Assembly (NCBI RefSeq): GCF_016908855.1
Contig: NZ_JAFBER010000001.1
Coordinates: 248,001-312,000 of the forward strand
Source of the DNA: Scopulibacillus daqui
Lineage (GTDB): Bacteria > Bacillota > Bacilli > Bacillales > Sporolactobacillaceae
Length of the DNA stretch: 64,000 nt
Reading direction: 5' to 3'
Each line of letters starts with the position of its first letter. The first letter of the stretch is position 1. A program made the position numbers and the translations under genes. The notes beneath the pieces were generated by a model, which ran no database searches, was not told where the DNA came from, and saw only the letters and a program-made list of their open reading frames with translations. Below are positions 35,466-44,245 of the stretch, piece after piece.

Positions 35466-36077
35466 ATGAAGGCTATGTGGAAAACGGTTAAAGCATCTCT
35501 GGCAATTGTCATCCTTTTATTCGTCGCATTAACTGCTCTGATCTTGATGAATCATTCCGATGAAAAAACGTCCGTAAAGAATAGCGGACCATTTGCAGAT
35601 GTTAAGAGATATCAGCCATTAATCAAAGAAGAATTGGCAAAATATCGCCTTGAAAAATATACAAATGTCCTTCTGGCTTTAATGCATCAGGAAAGCCGGG
35701 GGGAAGGCGGGGATCCGATGCAGGCATCTGAATCGGCGGGCCTGTCTCCAAATGAGATTAAAAATCCAAAACAAAGCATTGAAAAAGGCGTCAAGCACTT
35801 TCGGAGAATGCTGATTTACGGGGAGCAAAACCACGTGGATTTCCCCACCGTCATCCAAGCATATAATATGGGCGCCGGCTATATTGATTTTGTAAAGAAA
35901 CATGGTGGAAAACATACCGAACAATTGGCTAAAGAATTTTCGATCATCCAAGTTCGAAAAGAGCCAAAAGTCTATAATTGCGGCGGAAATAAAGACAATT
36001 TTCGCTACCCATACTGTTACGGAGATTTCACCTACAGTACAAAGGTTGAAGAACACATTAAATCTTTATCCACTTAA
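35466..36077 (+). CDS. yocA: YocA-like exported lysozyme / lytic transglycosylase
   Basis: 203 aa. N-terminal signal anchor (residues 9-29), then a lysozyme-like domain with the catalytic glutamate in LALMHQESRGEGGDPMQASE and later VIQAYNMGAGYIDFVKKHGG, as in CwlT-type N-terminal muramidases and B. subtilis YocA. Cell-wall cleavage outside the membrane is the expected role. Two late Cys residues (NCGG and YCYG) could form a disulfide. GGGAGAG precedes ATG. Confidence 0.88.
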   Translation: MKAMWKTVKASLAIVILLFVALTALILMNHSDEKTSVKNSGPFADVKRYQPLIKEELAKYRLEKYTNVLLALMHQESRGEGGDPMQASESAGLSPNEIKNPKQSIEKGVKHFRRMLIYGEQNHVDFPTVIQAYNMGAGYIDFVKKHGGKHTEQLAKEFSIIQVRKEPKVYNCGGNKDNFRYPYCYGDFTYSTKVEEHIKSLST

Positions 36078-36108
36078 CGGCAATCATCGGTGAAGGAGGC
36101 GCTCGGTT

Positions 36109-36690
36109 TTAGAAAAACGCTTTGCCCGCAGCGCCCTCTTTTGTCAAGCAGACGGTCATAAGGGCAACAAGCAAGATGACAACAGCAGAATAAAAGAAAT
36201 TGACACCAATAATCTTGTGTCCGGTCAGCAAAATGACGCTGTCAAAAATGAGAATAATTCCTCCCACATTAAGAGACAGCTTTTCTGCGATAAATTGTGA
36301 AAGCAGATCAAGGCCGCCGGTGCTGCAATTTTTTCTGAGCATAAGCCCTGCGCCGATGCCGACAAGACATCCGCCAATGACAGCGGCAAAGTAAGCAGGC
36401 ATATGGAAAAAAGATTTTACAGGAGAGAACAAATCCATAAAGAAAGATGATATTAATAAGCCGTGGATACCATTGAAAAAGAAATGCCGATTGTAAAACC
36501 AAGCAAAAATATAGATAGGCAGACTAAGCAAGATAATAGTCAGGCCAACTTTAAAGCCCCAAATATATTTGAAAATGAGCCCAATCCCAATGATCCCGCC
36601 GTCAAGTAAATGATTGGGCACTAAAAAGCCATCTATGCCTAAAGAAAGAAATAGGCTTCCTAATATCATTGAAACGAATTTGTCCGCCAT
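36109..36690 (-). CDS. YitT/DUF161-family membrane protein, short form
   Basis: 193 aa with five TM helices. FLVPNHLLDGGIIGIGLIFK and the second GGLDLLSQFIAEKL motif are typical of DUF161. The C-terminal DUF2179 domain of full-length YitT proteins is absent, so this is a short single-module form. Start placed at ATG 36690 (weak GGTGAT); an ATG four codons earlier has no ribosome site. Function unknown. Confidence 0.82.
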   Translation of the reverse strand: MADKFVSMILGSLFLSLGIDGFLVPNHLLDGGIIGIGLIFKYIWGFKVGLTIILLSLPIYIFAWFYNRHFFFNGIHGLLISSFFMDLFSPVKSFFHMPAYFAAVIGGCLVGIGAGLMLRKNCSTGGLDLLSQFIAEKLSLNVGGIILIFDSVILLTGHKIIGVNFFYSAVVILLVALMTVCLTKEGAAGKAFF

Positions 36691-36840
36691 CAGATCACCC
36701 ATTGTACAAGCTTTATTAAATCTTATGATTAAAATGAATCAAACATGAATAAGTTCTGTTTCATGTTTTGCAAATGCCGCGTTTACTTTAAAAATAAATT
36801 AAAGTAATGTAGAATAAGATATAAAAAAGGAAAGTTCAAC

Positions 36841-36881
36841 GGAGGTGAAACCCTTACACACTCGTGTAGGGGGCTTATTTG
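36841..36881 (+). promoter_or_regulatory. Translation-initiation hairpin ahead of the CNNM/CorC-type gene
   Basis: CCCTTACAC (36851-36859) pairs with GTGTAGGGG (36864-36872) around a four-base loop. The 3' arm contains AGGGGG, the ribosome site five bases from TTG 36879, so the hairpin can hide it. A second, stronger GGAGGTG lies just before the hairpin (36841-36847), 31 bases from the TTG, and may act as a standby site. Confidence 0.6.
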
Positions 36882-38186
36882 GACATAGTTGGTATATTTA
36901 CTGTCATTATCTTAATTATTTTATCGGCTTTCTTTGTCGCTGCTGAATTTTCAATAGTTAAAGTCAGATCGACGAAACTTGATCAGCTGGCTGCATCAGG
37001 CAGTAAAAGGGCAAAAGCAGCGAAACAGATAGTCAATCAATTAGATGAATTTTTATCAGCGGCCCAATTAGGGATTACCATTATTTCATTAGTTTTAGGG
37101 TGGGTCGGCGAACCGGTTATTTCTCATTTGCTTAAGCCTGCGATTGAATTTTTCAATCTGGGCGAAACCGCATCGAGGTCGGTATCCGCAATTATCAGTT
37201 TTATCATTATTACGTTTCTGAGTGTCGTTTTAGGGGAATTAGCGCCTAAGAGCATCGCCATCCAAAAGGCGGAAAAAATTACGCTTATGCTGGCTATTCC
37301 TCTCATATGGTTTAATCGAATTGCATTTCCATTTATTTGGCTTCTTAACAGCGCTGCCCGTATTGTGACGCGGCTCTTCGGGTTTAAGCCTGCTTCTGAG
37401 CAGGAAAATGCGCATTCCGAGGAAGAATTGCGGCTCATTCTGTCCGAGAGTTTTAAAGGCGGGGAAATTAATAAGGTAGAACTTCAATATATGAACCGCA
37501 TTTTCGACTTTGACGAAAAAATGACGAAAGAAATTATGGTGCCCAGAACAGAAATTGCTTGTTTATATATAGATGATACAATGGAGGATAACATTCAAGT
37601 CTTAAAAAATGAAAAATATACAAGGTTCCCTGTAGCTGAGGGAGATAAAGACCGGATTATCGGCATGATTAATATAAAAGATATCTTCGAGGATTTTTTG
37701 AATCAAGAGGTTCATTCTCTTGATAAATATATTCGGCCGATCGTCTCGGTGCTTGAAACGACCCCGGTCCGCGAACTGTTGGTAAAAATGCAAAAAGAAA
37801 ACATTCATATGGCTGTGGTTGTCGACGAGTACGGAGGCACGGCGGGATTAATCACTGCTGAGGATATTATCGAAGAGATTGTCGGAGATATTCGTGATGA
37901 ATATGATATAGATGAAGAACCGGAGATACAGGAAGTCAATGATGATACCGTTATTCTTGACGGGAAGGTTCTTATTTCTGAAGTTAACCGGCTGTTAAAT
38001 ATTAATATTGAAGAAGATGACCTTGATACAATCGGCGGTTGGATTTTATCTGAAAAGCTGGAAGCTGAAGAGGGGACGACTGTCAATTATGCTGGTTATC
38101 AATTTAAGGTCATAGAATCTGATCTTCACAGCATAAAAAGAATTGAAGTGAAAAAAATACAAGAACATGAACATCAAAGGGGATAG
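36879..38186 (+). CDS. CNNM/CorC-type (HlyC) cation transporter-like membrane protein
   Basis: 435 aa. DUF21 membrane domain with three to four TM helices (residues 1-190, including FFVAAEFSIVKVRSTKLDQL and AAQLGITIISLVLGWVGEP), two CBS domains (about 205-330, with EYGGTAGLITAEDIIEEIVG) and a C-terminal CorC_HlyC domain. Members such as B. subtilis YhdP and MpfA (YhdP/YrkA/YqhB group) act in Mg2+ export. TTG 36879 is the only start that gives a complete first helix. Translation may be controlled by the hairpin upstream. Confidence 0.9.
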   Translation: MDIVGIFTVIILIILSAFFVAAEFSIVKVRSTKLDQLAASGSKRAKAAKQIVNQLDEFLSAAQLGITIISLVLGWVGEPVISHLLKPAIEFFNLGETASRSVSAIISFIIITFLSVVLGELAPKSIAIQKAEKITLMLAIPLIWFNRIAFPFIWLLNSAARIVTRLFGFKPASEQENAHSEEELRLILSESFKGGEINKVELQYMNRIFDFDEKMTKEIMVPRTEIACLYIDDTMEDNIQVLKNEKYTRFPVAEGDKDRIIGMINIKDIFEDFLNQEVHSLDKYIRPIVSVLETTPVRELLVKMQKENIHMAVVVDEYGGTAGLITAEDIIEEIVGDIRDEYDIDEEPEIQEVNDDTVILDGKVLISEVNRLLNINIEEDDLDTIGGWILSEKLEAEEGTTVNYAGYQFKVIESDLHSIKRIEVKKIQEHEHQRG

Positions 38187-38211
38187 CACCGTCTTATGGC
38201 GGTGTTTTTTT
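38187..38211 (+). terminator. Terminator of the CNNM-type gene
   Basis: CACCG / CGGTG stem with eight-base loop and seven Ts, one base after the stop. Confidence 0.8.
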
Positions 38212-38330
38212 GTATGCAATGCAAGAGGAAGATGCAGAAGTTTATTGGCACAAATGTTATTTGATGTTTTGATTATCGGTGTTTAGAGGTATATTGTAAT
38301 ATAAAAATTTTTTATGCGGAGGGGAGCATT

Positions 38331-39533
38331 GTGTCAGCCAATCATGATTTTCGAACGGTACAGGATCTTACAACCAAAGGAATCGGGGTTCACTCTGATG
38401 CTGCGTCACTGGTTTTGAAATGTCCGCGAATTGAAAAAAAGGTTCCGGGAAAAGAATGGACAGGTCAAATAGGCCAGTCTCAAGCAGTTATTAGACTGCC
38501 GGACAAGGAAATTTGGAATGGAAAGCTTATCATTGCCGCAACACCAGCGGTGCGAAATGAGTTTTCGATGGATTTATTGCTCAGCGATATTGTTTTGCAA
38601 AAGGGTTACGCTTTTGCCGCTTGCGACAAAGGAACGCCAAGGCTGGTGCTTAGAAACCCGAAAAGGCAAATAACAGAATGGAAAGAGCATTATTATCAAT
38701 TGACATTAAAAGCTCAGGAAATGCTGGAGTCTGTATATGGTGGAAAGGCTATGTATACATATATAGCCGGTGTCAGCAACGGCGGGTATATAACAAGAAT
38801 CATGCTTGAACGTTATCCTGAATTATTTGCCGGAGGTGTCGAATGGTCCGGTGTGTTTTGGCACCCTGACAGCCGGCATTTGCTGACCTGTCTGCCGGTG
38901 TATGTTCAAGAATACCCGATTTATGCCAATTGGCGCGGGGATCATACTGATCGTGAACGTATTATGGCATACGGAAAGTTATTGGAGGCGGGTTTGCATC
39001 CAGACTCTGAACCGTATTGGCATCAGTACTTTAAAACTTATTGGGTTTATTCGCTTTGGTTGTACGGCAGAAATCTTGACTCGGATTGGGAACCTTTCCA
39101 AAAAGAATGGCATAATGATTGGCTCCGTGATCCTTCACCGCTTCTGTATCCTTTTCAAGCGAGAGCGGACATACTTCAGCAGCATATCGAAAAATTCGCT
39201 AATACCGGGCATTTAACTAAACCATTATTATCTGTAGCCGGCAATTGGGATTGTTTGATTACTTATATTCATCATGCAAAAGCCTATGAACACTTAGTCA
39301 AACAAGCAGGCTTTGCTGAAAACCATCGGCTTTATGAAATTCCGCGGGGGAATCATGTTGATGGCTTATTAAAAACAAACCAAGGGTCACAGCAAACGGT
39401 GCATCCATACTTTGAGGCTGCTGTTAATCATTTGGAAAAATGGGTGGAAAAAGATACTTTGCCGCCTGAATCCGGCTCATATGAAACCATTGAGTCATTT
39501 GCCCCCATCGGCTGCAGTCTATTCACAGGATAA
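38331..39533 (+). CDS. Alpha/beta-hydrolase, tannase/feruloyl-esterase-like
   Basis: 400 aa from GTG 38331 with GGAGGGGAG six bases upstream. Alpha/beta-hydrolase nucleophile elbow GVSNGGYITRIMLERYPELF and an acid/His end GNHVDGL. The large insertion between strand 6 and the His, and the opening KLIIAATPAVRNEF, differ from standard lipases. No signal peptide, so cytosolic. Specific substrate unknown. Confidence 0.75.
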   Translation: MSANHDFRTVQDLTTKGIGVHSDAASLVLKCPRIEKKVPGKEWTGQIGQSQAVIRLPDKEIWNGKLIIAATPAVRNEFSMDLLLSDIVLQKGYAFAACDKGTPRLVLRNPKRQITEWKEHYYQLTLKAQEMLESVYGGKAMYTYIAGVSNGGYITRIMLERYPELFAGGVEWSGVFWHPDSRHLLTCLPVYVQEYPIYANWRGDHTDRERIMAYGKLLEAGLHPDSEPYWHQYFKTYWVYSLWLYGRNLDSDWEPFQKEWHNDWLRDPSPLLYPFQARADILQQHIEKFANTGHLTKPLLSVAGNWDCLITYIHHAKAYEHLVKQAGFAENHRLYEIPRGNHVDGLLKTNQGSQQTVHPYFEAAVNHLEKWVEKDTLPPESGSYETIESFAPIGCSLFTG

Positions 39534-39551
39534 ATCAAAAACCTAAAATTA

Positions 39552-39573
39552 AATGGCGCTTTTAAGAGCGCCA
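39552..39573 (-). terminator. Terminator of the YjcZ-type gene at 39587
   Basis: TGGCGCT (39554-39560) / AGCGCCA (39567-39573); on the minus strand followed by TTTAATTTT. Confidence 0.7.
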
Positions 39574-39586
39574 CTTATTTTATCAC

Positions 39587-39709
39587 TTACCAGCACCATG
39601 CAGCACCTACAATAATCAACAATATAAAGAGGACAACGATGAGGGCAAAACCGCCGCCGTATCCAAAGCCGCCGCCGTATCCTCCGCAGCCGCAGTAACC
39701 CATGAACAT
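39587..39709 (-). CDS. YjcZ-family sporulation protein (40 aa)
   Basis: ATG 39709 after AAAGGTGG gives [20 protein letters not shown] followed by [20 protein letters not shown]. The Gly/Tyr/Cys-rich start plus the [13 protein letters not shown] helix is the YjcZ/YczM family of very small sporulation-associated membrane proteins. A related one lies at 46306. This one was too short for a 60-residue cut-off. Confidence 0.9.
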   Translation of the reverse strand: MFMGYCGCGGYGGGFGYGGGFALIVVLFILLIIVGAAWCW

Positions 39710-39978
39710 TCACCACCTTTGAAGATTTACTATATATTATGGAAATCATGTTTTTTTGTAAAGGACAAATAATGATTTTGCTTAAAAATGAGGGGTGATT
39801 TTCATTTAAATAAAGGGCTTTTTAAATAGTGTTTGGCGGCAAAGGCACTTTTCGGGGTTGGCTTATTGCCAAGATAGAAAAAAGAAAATATGAAACTTTT
39901 GGGATTTCCCGCGATTAACATCACTGCGGCCGTTTCTATTCTAAAACGCACGAACCGCAGATTCATCTGTTTTTAAGG

Positions 39979-40584
39979 CTAGGGGCGAATATTTTTCAAT
40001 TTTACCAGATCTTCCGGTGTATCTACGTCTGCTCCCCAATACGGATTCTTAAAGTTGACAATCAGCAGTTTATCATTGTGGTTTGACACAATTGATCGGC
40101 CGCCTTCATCTCCATTGATTTGATGAAACGCTTTAAATAGCCGGGAATCGAATAAAACAGGGTGCCCAAGCATGCCATTATAATTTGGCCGTATGATCTG
40201 AATGCCTTGGTTTCGTGCACTTTTGTACTGTTTGATCAATTCGCTGATCACTTCTCCGGGAACAAGCGGCTGATCGGCCAAGAAAATCATGGCTCCATCT
40301 ACACGTCCTGTTACTTTAGCAATCCCCAATTTTAAGGATGATGCCATTCCTTTTGAATACTCAGGATTATCAATGACCTGTACCATCGGCAAATCGCAAG
40401 TAAGTTGCCTTAACGCATTGACCCGCTCTCCTCCTACCAGGACTATCGGCTGTAAGGCGGATTGTACAGCTGTTTCCACAGCATAACGGAATAGCGGCTT
40501 TCCATTAAAATCTGCTAATAATTTTGGGAAACCCATACGCCTAGACATTCCCGCCGCTAGAATAATTGCCCCTATGCTAGCCAT
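39979..40584 (-). CDS. pucB: MocA/PucB-like molybdenum cofactor nucleotidyltransferase
   Basis: 201 aa from ATG 40584; the longer frame to 40689 overlaps xdhC and lacks a ribosome site. NTP-transferase signature AIILAAGMSRRMGFPKLLAD, then MIFLADQPLVPGEV (metal-binding Asp) and NGMLGHPVLFD. The MocA family adds CMP to molybdopterin-Mo for xanthine-dehydrogenase-type enzymes. It overlaps xdhC by eight bases (ATGGCTAG), so the two are coupled, as in puc-type clusters. No hydroxylase subunit lies in the window. Symbol assigned by resemblance. Confidence 0.82.
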   Translation of the reverse strand: MASIGAIILAAGMSRRMGFPKLLADFNGKPLFRYAVETAVQSALQPIVLVGGERVNALRQLTCDLPMVQVIDNPEYSKGMASSLKLGIAKVTGRVDGAMIFLADQPLVPGEVISELIKQYKSARNQGIQIIRPNYNGMLGHPVLFDSRLFKAFHQINGDEGGRSIVSNHNDKLLIVNFKNPYWGADVDTPEDLVKLKNIRP

Positions 40585-41626
40585 GAATTTTCTTTTTGCC
40601 GTGTAGAGAGGCGCCCTTTCTATTATTTCTGACGGAGAGCAATTCGGAAACGATGCTGATTGCCACTTCGTCAATCGTCTCGGCTCCAAGATCCAAACCG
40701 ACTGGCGAATGAATCGGACCGCTAGTGAAGGTGCAGCCCATCATATCAAGCATTTCTTTCGTTCTCGCCATTGGGCCGAGGACACCAATATAATATGGAT
40801 CGCTTTGCAGTGCGAGCTGCAGGGCAGATCGGTCTCGTTCGAAATGATGATTCATAATGACCCACCATGATTGAGCAACGTCTCTTGAGTGAAGTTCTGC
40901 AGGCTCACTAACCGCATGAGCAGCCGATGGAAACCTTTTGGCATTGTTCCAATACTCTCTAGGATCGACAACGATGACGGAAAATCCAACCTTTGACGCT
41001 AACGCGGCAACAGGCTGGGCATCCGGACCTGCGCCGGCAACAATTAAACGTTCGTTTGGCCGAAGCACATCAATGACGAACCGGTGGTTTTCTATTTCTA
41101 TAATCTTCGCTCTAGTCTGATGGCTCATCTCATGAATGGCTTGTTTATACACGGCATCAGGCAATATTTTCGCTTCTCCGCAGCACGCCCCATCCTTTCC
41201 AATTAACGCATGCCATCCCTTTGAGACCTCCATAACGAGGGAAACCGTTCGTCCTGATTGTAAAATTTGTCGTGTTGTACGCCAAAAAGGTTCATCCTTA
41301 GTGACTGGGAGTATGAATATTTCAAGCGTCCCTTTACATCCAATGCCTAGACTCCAGATTTCATTATCGCTCAAGTCGTATTTAATGACCGCAGGTTTTT
41401 TTTCACGAATCGCTTTTTGTACCCAGACTAACAGATCATTTTCTAAACACCCTCCGCTTATTGTGCCGTACATGTACCCGTTCATTGTCATCATCATCTT
41501 TGTTCCCGGCTGTCTGTACGCGGATCCGCGAACATCAATGACCGTCAGCAAAGCAGTCTCCTCTCCGCGATCCCAGGCCTGTTGCATTTGTCCCAGTATG
41601 TCGATAAACTCTTGCGATCGTGACAA
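40577..41626 (-). CDS. pucA: XdhC/CoxI-family maturation factor (PucA-like)
   Basis: 349 aa from TTG 41626, seven bases from GGAGGGG; earlier in-frame starts up to 41848 lack such a site. N-terminal XdhC-CoxI domain with GSAYRQPGTKMMM and ISGGCLEND; C-terminal Rossmann domain beginning LIVAGAGPDAQPVAALASKV with VIVDPREYWNN and GVLGPMARTKEML. XdhC proteins bind and sulfurate the molybdenum cofactor before insertion into xanthine dehydrogenase. Coupled to the downstream MocA-like gene. Target enzyme not present here. Confidence 0.85.
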   Translation of the reverse strand: MSRSQEFIDILGQMQQAWDRGEETALLTVIDVRGSAYRQPGTKMMMTMNGYMYGTISGGCLENDLLVWVQKAIREKKPAVIKYDLSDNEIWSLGIGCKGTLEIFILPVTKDEPFWRTTRQILQSGRTVSLVMEVSKGWHALIGKDGACCGEAKILPDAVYKQAIHEMSHQTRAKIIEIENHRFVIDVLRPNERLIVAGAGPDAQPVAALASKVGFSVIVVDPREYWNNAKRFPSAAHAVSEPAELHSRDVAQSWWVIMNHHFERDRSALQLALQSDPYYIGVLGPMARTKEMLDMMGCTFTSGPIHSPVGLDLGAETIDEVAISIVSELLSVRNNRKGASLHGKKKIHG

Positions 41627-42041
41627 AAAATTTCCCCTCCATTTCATGGAAACTAAAAAACATTGACTTAGTCTATAACTATGATAAGGGGCAACAAAGT
41701 AATATCCGACATGCCAAAACACCCCTATTAAATGGTCAGAATGTTTTGCGCATATCCGAGCCTCACAGAAAACAGCAAATGGAACAGAGGGCAGGGGACT
41801 ATGCATCAACCTATACAATCGTTCGGGACTGATGGGCACATTCGTCATTTGAATTGGTAAAAGAGGTAAAGCATCAACTGCCGCATTGTCAGTGCCGCAG
41901 GCGGAGAGATTGCGGGTATGGTTATGGCCAATACTGATGAAATCCGATTTTATAATTTAATGATTTGGACCTGCTCCGTTAACAGCCTATTATCATATAT
42001 TAACCAGTGAATTGGGTTCAAACTAATGAGGAGGTCATGAT
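41627..42041. other. Intergenic between xdhC and the Tyr/Gly repeat protein
   Basis: About 410 bases. A short open stretch near 41890-41970 has no start or ribosome site and no clear homology. Promoters for the divergent flanking genes presumably lie here. Confidence 0.45.
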
Positions 42042-42491
42042 ATGGAAAATATCCCTATCAGTGATGGAGCAGACTATGGATTTGACAATTCATATGGAAA
42101 TGATTCTGGCAATATAGCCGGTTATCCGCCTTCGTTCGGCAATGTACCGAGTTATCCAGATTACGGTTATCCGAATGACTTTGGGAGTGTCAGCCGATAT
42201 GACAATGAATATGGAAACATGAATAATTTGAATGAATACGGTTATGTGAGCGATGGTCCTTCATATGGGGTAAATCCATCTAATCAAACCATGCCGCAGG
42301 AGGCGGTCAACCCAGGAGATACAAGAGCGTATCCATTTTATTACCCATGGTATGGCCTTGGGTATGGAGGTTATGGCGGATATGGCGGTTACTGGCGGCC
42401 AAGGCCATGGTACGGCGGTTACTGGCGCCCAAGGCCATGGTACGGCGGTTACTGGCGCCCAAGACCTTGGTATGGCGGCTATTGGTATTAA
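42042..42491 (+). CDS. Tyr/Gly-rich protein with WRPRPWYGGY repeats, coat-like
   Basis: 149 aa, no known family. The N-terminal half is built on loose repeats of the YGFDNSYGN / YPDYGYPNDFGSVSRYDNEY type. The C-terminal 40 residues are three copies of GGYWRPRPWY ending in GGYWY. No TM segment, no signal peptide. AGGAGG precedes ATG. The composition (Tyr, Gly, Trp, Arg) resembles spore-coat or adhesive structural proteins, and the window has other sporulation-type genes, so a coat or surface role is inferred. Has its own strong terminator. Confidence 0.75.
   Translation: MENIPISDGADYGFDNSYGNDSGNIAGYPPSFGNVPSYPDYGYPNDFGSVSRYDNEYGNMNNLNEYGYVSDGPSYGVNPSNQTMPQEAVNPGDTRAYPFYYPWYGLGYGGYGGYGGYWRPRPWYGGYWRPRPWYGGYWRPRPWYGGYWY
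42384..42473 (+). repeat. Three tandem 30-bp repeats within the Tyr/Gly protein gene
   Basis: Units at 42384, 42414 and 42444, each encoding GGYWRPRPWY, differing by one to four silent bases. The silent changes show selection on the peptide; slippage could change copy number between strains. Confidence 0.9.
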
Positions 42492-42523
42492 AAGAAAAAA
42501 GAACATTTGAACCTTTCCTTGCG

Positions 42524-42566
42524 AAAAAAAGGCATCAGCCGATAAGATACGGCTGATGCCTTTTTT
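42524..42566 (+). terminator. Terminator of the Tyr/Gly repeat protein
   Basis: AAAAAAGGCATCAGCCG / CGGCTGATGCCTTTTTT perfect stem of 17 bases. Confidence 0.92.
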
Positions 42567-42592
42567 CGGGATTAAAAGGGGGGTGTTATTTA

Positions 42593-42697
42593 ATGTTTCG
42601 GTTAATTAAAGAGCAGTGTGGGGGTTTAAATTTGATGGATTCTATTTTAAAAAAAGCCGGACAGATCTATTTAAATTCTTGCAGCGAATATTTATAA
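42593..42697 (+). CDS. Possible small ORF (34 aa)
   Basis: ATG 42593 with GGGGGGTG seven bases upstream reads MFRLIKEQCGGLNLMDSILK and ends in SEYL. Good ribosome site but no homology; amphipathic helix with two Cys. It lies directly after the strong terminator, so it would need its own promoter. Confidence 0.35.
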   Translation: MFRLIKEQCGGLNLMDSILKKAGQIYLNSCSEYL

Positions 42698-42902
42698 TAG
42701 GACATGCCGTGTTACAGTTTTGTTGCAAATTGTGAATTTTTCTTTGCTAAATTAATCAATTATCATGGTCATTTGGACTAAATGGGATTATAATGAGTAT
42801 TTAAATGGTATTAATTAATGCGTGTGGCACAAATGAAATTGAGCAAAATAATTTATGTAATTGAAGTTCCAGTAAATATGGAATAAGATGTGTGGTGGTA
42901 TC

Positions 42903-44075
42903 GTGAAAGTAATGAAAAAGATCGGTTTGCCCCTAGTCTTTGTATTTGTTGTCGTCATTATTACTGGTTTTATACAGTCGGCTTACTATAGTCCTGTTGA
43001 ATCATCGGACAATGTTTCAACACATTATAATACTGAACAGAAACCGATGCTTATTTTAGCAGGAATTGACAGCCTGACAAACGGCCCGATTTATCATAAA
43101 GAAAAAAGCCGTTATCTTGATGACTTTATTCCAAGGATGCATAAGTATTTCGGAGACGGCGGACCGGGTTATGTTCCGTTTGACAGTATTTATTTTAAGC
43201 AGGAACATGGAGAGTTCCACTTTTCTAACGGCATGAAGCAAATTAATGATTTGCCGCCCGGACAATATCCGTCACAATACAGCCTTGATTTGAAAGGCAT
43301 GTATACGACCGGAGGCTGGCTAAATTGGATGACAGTTAAGTTTCCGAAAAAGTGGCATTGGACTTATGGTAAAATTTTCTATTTGAAACAGCCTCATGGC
43401 GGACATTTTAATGTTGGATACAAACAAAGCGATAAAGCGCTGTCTGTAAATACAAACAGCCCAAAATTGGGTCTGGGGGTTATCCATCTTCCGAAAAACA
43501 TCTATAACGGACAATTGGAGTTTTCTCATATTAATGGAAAGGTTGCGATCTTTGGGGGAGAATTCTTAAATAAAAAAGGCGTTGCAGTCAGCCGAATCGG
43601 CCAAGGCGGCGACCGTTTAGCCTGGCATGCGTTAATTGACAATCGTATGATGGATGAATGGCTGAAACAGCTCGACCCTGAACTTTTAATGTTAAATGCA
43701 GGCATGAATGATCGGCGTTTTTTAAGTGCAGACCGGTATCGTAAGGATTTAACAAATTATCTTGATCCTTATATTAAAGAAAAAACCGAAATATTATTAA
43801 TCGGCCCTAACGCTATTCTTGGTGATAATACGCGGCTGGACCAATATAGAAAGGTATTAAGGCAATACGCAGACCAGCATCATACAGGCTATATATCTAA
43901 CCAGAGTGCGCTTGGCTATTCTTACTTGGAAGCACAGAGCAAAAATTTAATGGGGGACAGGATTCATCCAAACGCGCTTGGAAGTAAAATCATCAGTAAG
44001 CATTTGTTTAATTATTTAATGAGCAATAATCAATTTGCTTCGTTATTTAATAATAAAGATTCTCAGACCAGGTGA
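42903..44075 (+). CDS. Membrane-anchored SGNH/GDSL-type hydrolase
   Basis: 390 aa from GTG 42903 (GGTGG four bases before; ATG 42888 in the same frame is an alternative). N-terminal signal anchor (VFVFVVVIITGFIQS), extracellular body. SGNH blocks: nucleophile block LILAGIDSLTNG (normally GDS), block III LNAGMNDRRF, block V GDRIHPNALG with the catalytic Asp-x-x-His. Likely acts on cell-wall or exopolysaccharide acyl groups. The long middle domain (GMYTTGGWLNWMTVKFPKK) may bind carbohydrate. Confidence 0.78.
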   Translation: MKVMKKIGLPLVFVFVVVIITGFIQSAYYSPVESSDNVSTHYNTEQKPMLILAGIDSLTNGPIYHKEKSRYLDDFIPRMHKYFGDGGPGYVPFDSIYFKQEHGEFHFSNGMKQINDLPPGQYPSQYSLDLKGMYTTGGWLNWMTVKFPKKWHWTYGKIFYLKQPHGGHFNVGYKQSDKALSVNTNSPKLGLGVIHLPKNIYNGQLEFSHINGKVAIFGGEFLNKKGVAVSRIGQGGDRLAWHALIDNRMMDEWLKQLDPELLMLNAGMNDRRFLSADRYRKDLTNYLDPYIKEKTEILLIGPNAILGDNTRLDQYRKVLRQYADQHHTGYISNQSALGYSYLEAQSKNLMGDRIHPNALGSKIISKHLFNYLMSNNQFASLFNNKDSQTR

Positions 44076-44245
44076 TATAGCCTGGTTTCTTTTTATCTGC
44101 GTTATGTAAATGTGTTTATTCCCATTTTGCCCGATGAATGGCATTTTAAACAAAAATTTATTTTTTCTCTTTGCCGCAAGTCATAAACGTTCCATCGGCA
44201 AACATACCATCAAATAGTAAGACGGAGGGCAAAGGGAGGAAAAAG

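Noticed and set aside
41627-41848. N-terminal extension of XdhC to 41848
   Set aside because: Extension peptide is unlike XdhC and crosses a good ribosome site at the TTG 41626 start; treated as non-coding.
41880-41975. Open stretch reading SAAGGEIAGMVMANTDEIRF
   Set aside because: Short, startless, no family match; not enough to call a pseudogene.
42384-42473. CRISPR-like regular repeat
   Set aside because: The 30-bp repeats are contiguous, in-frame and encode a decapeptide; there are no spacers.
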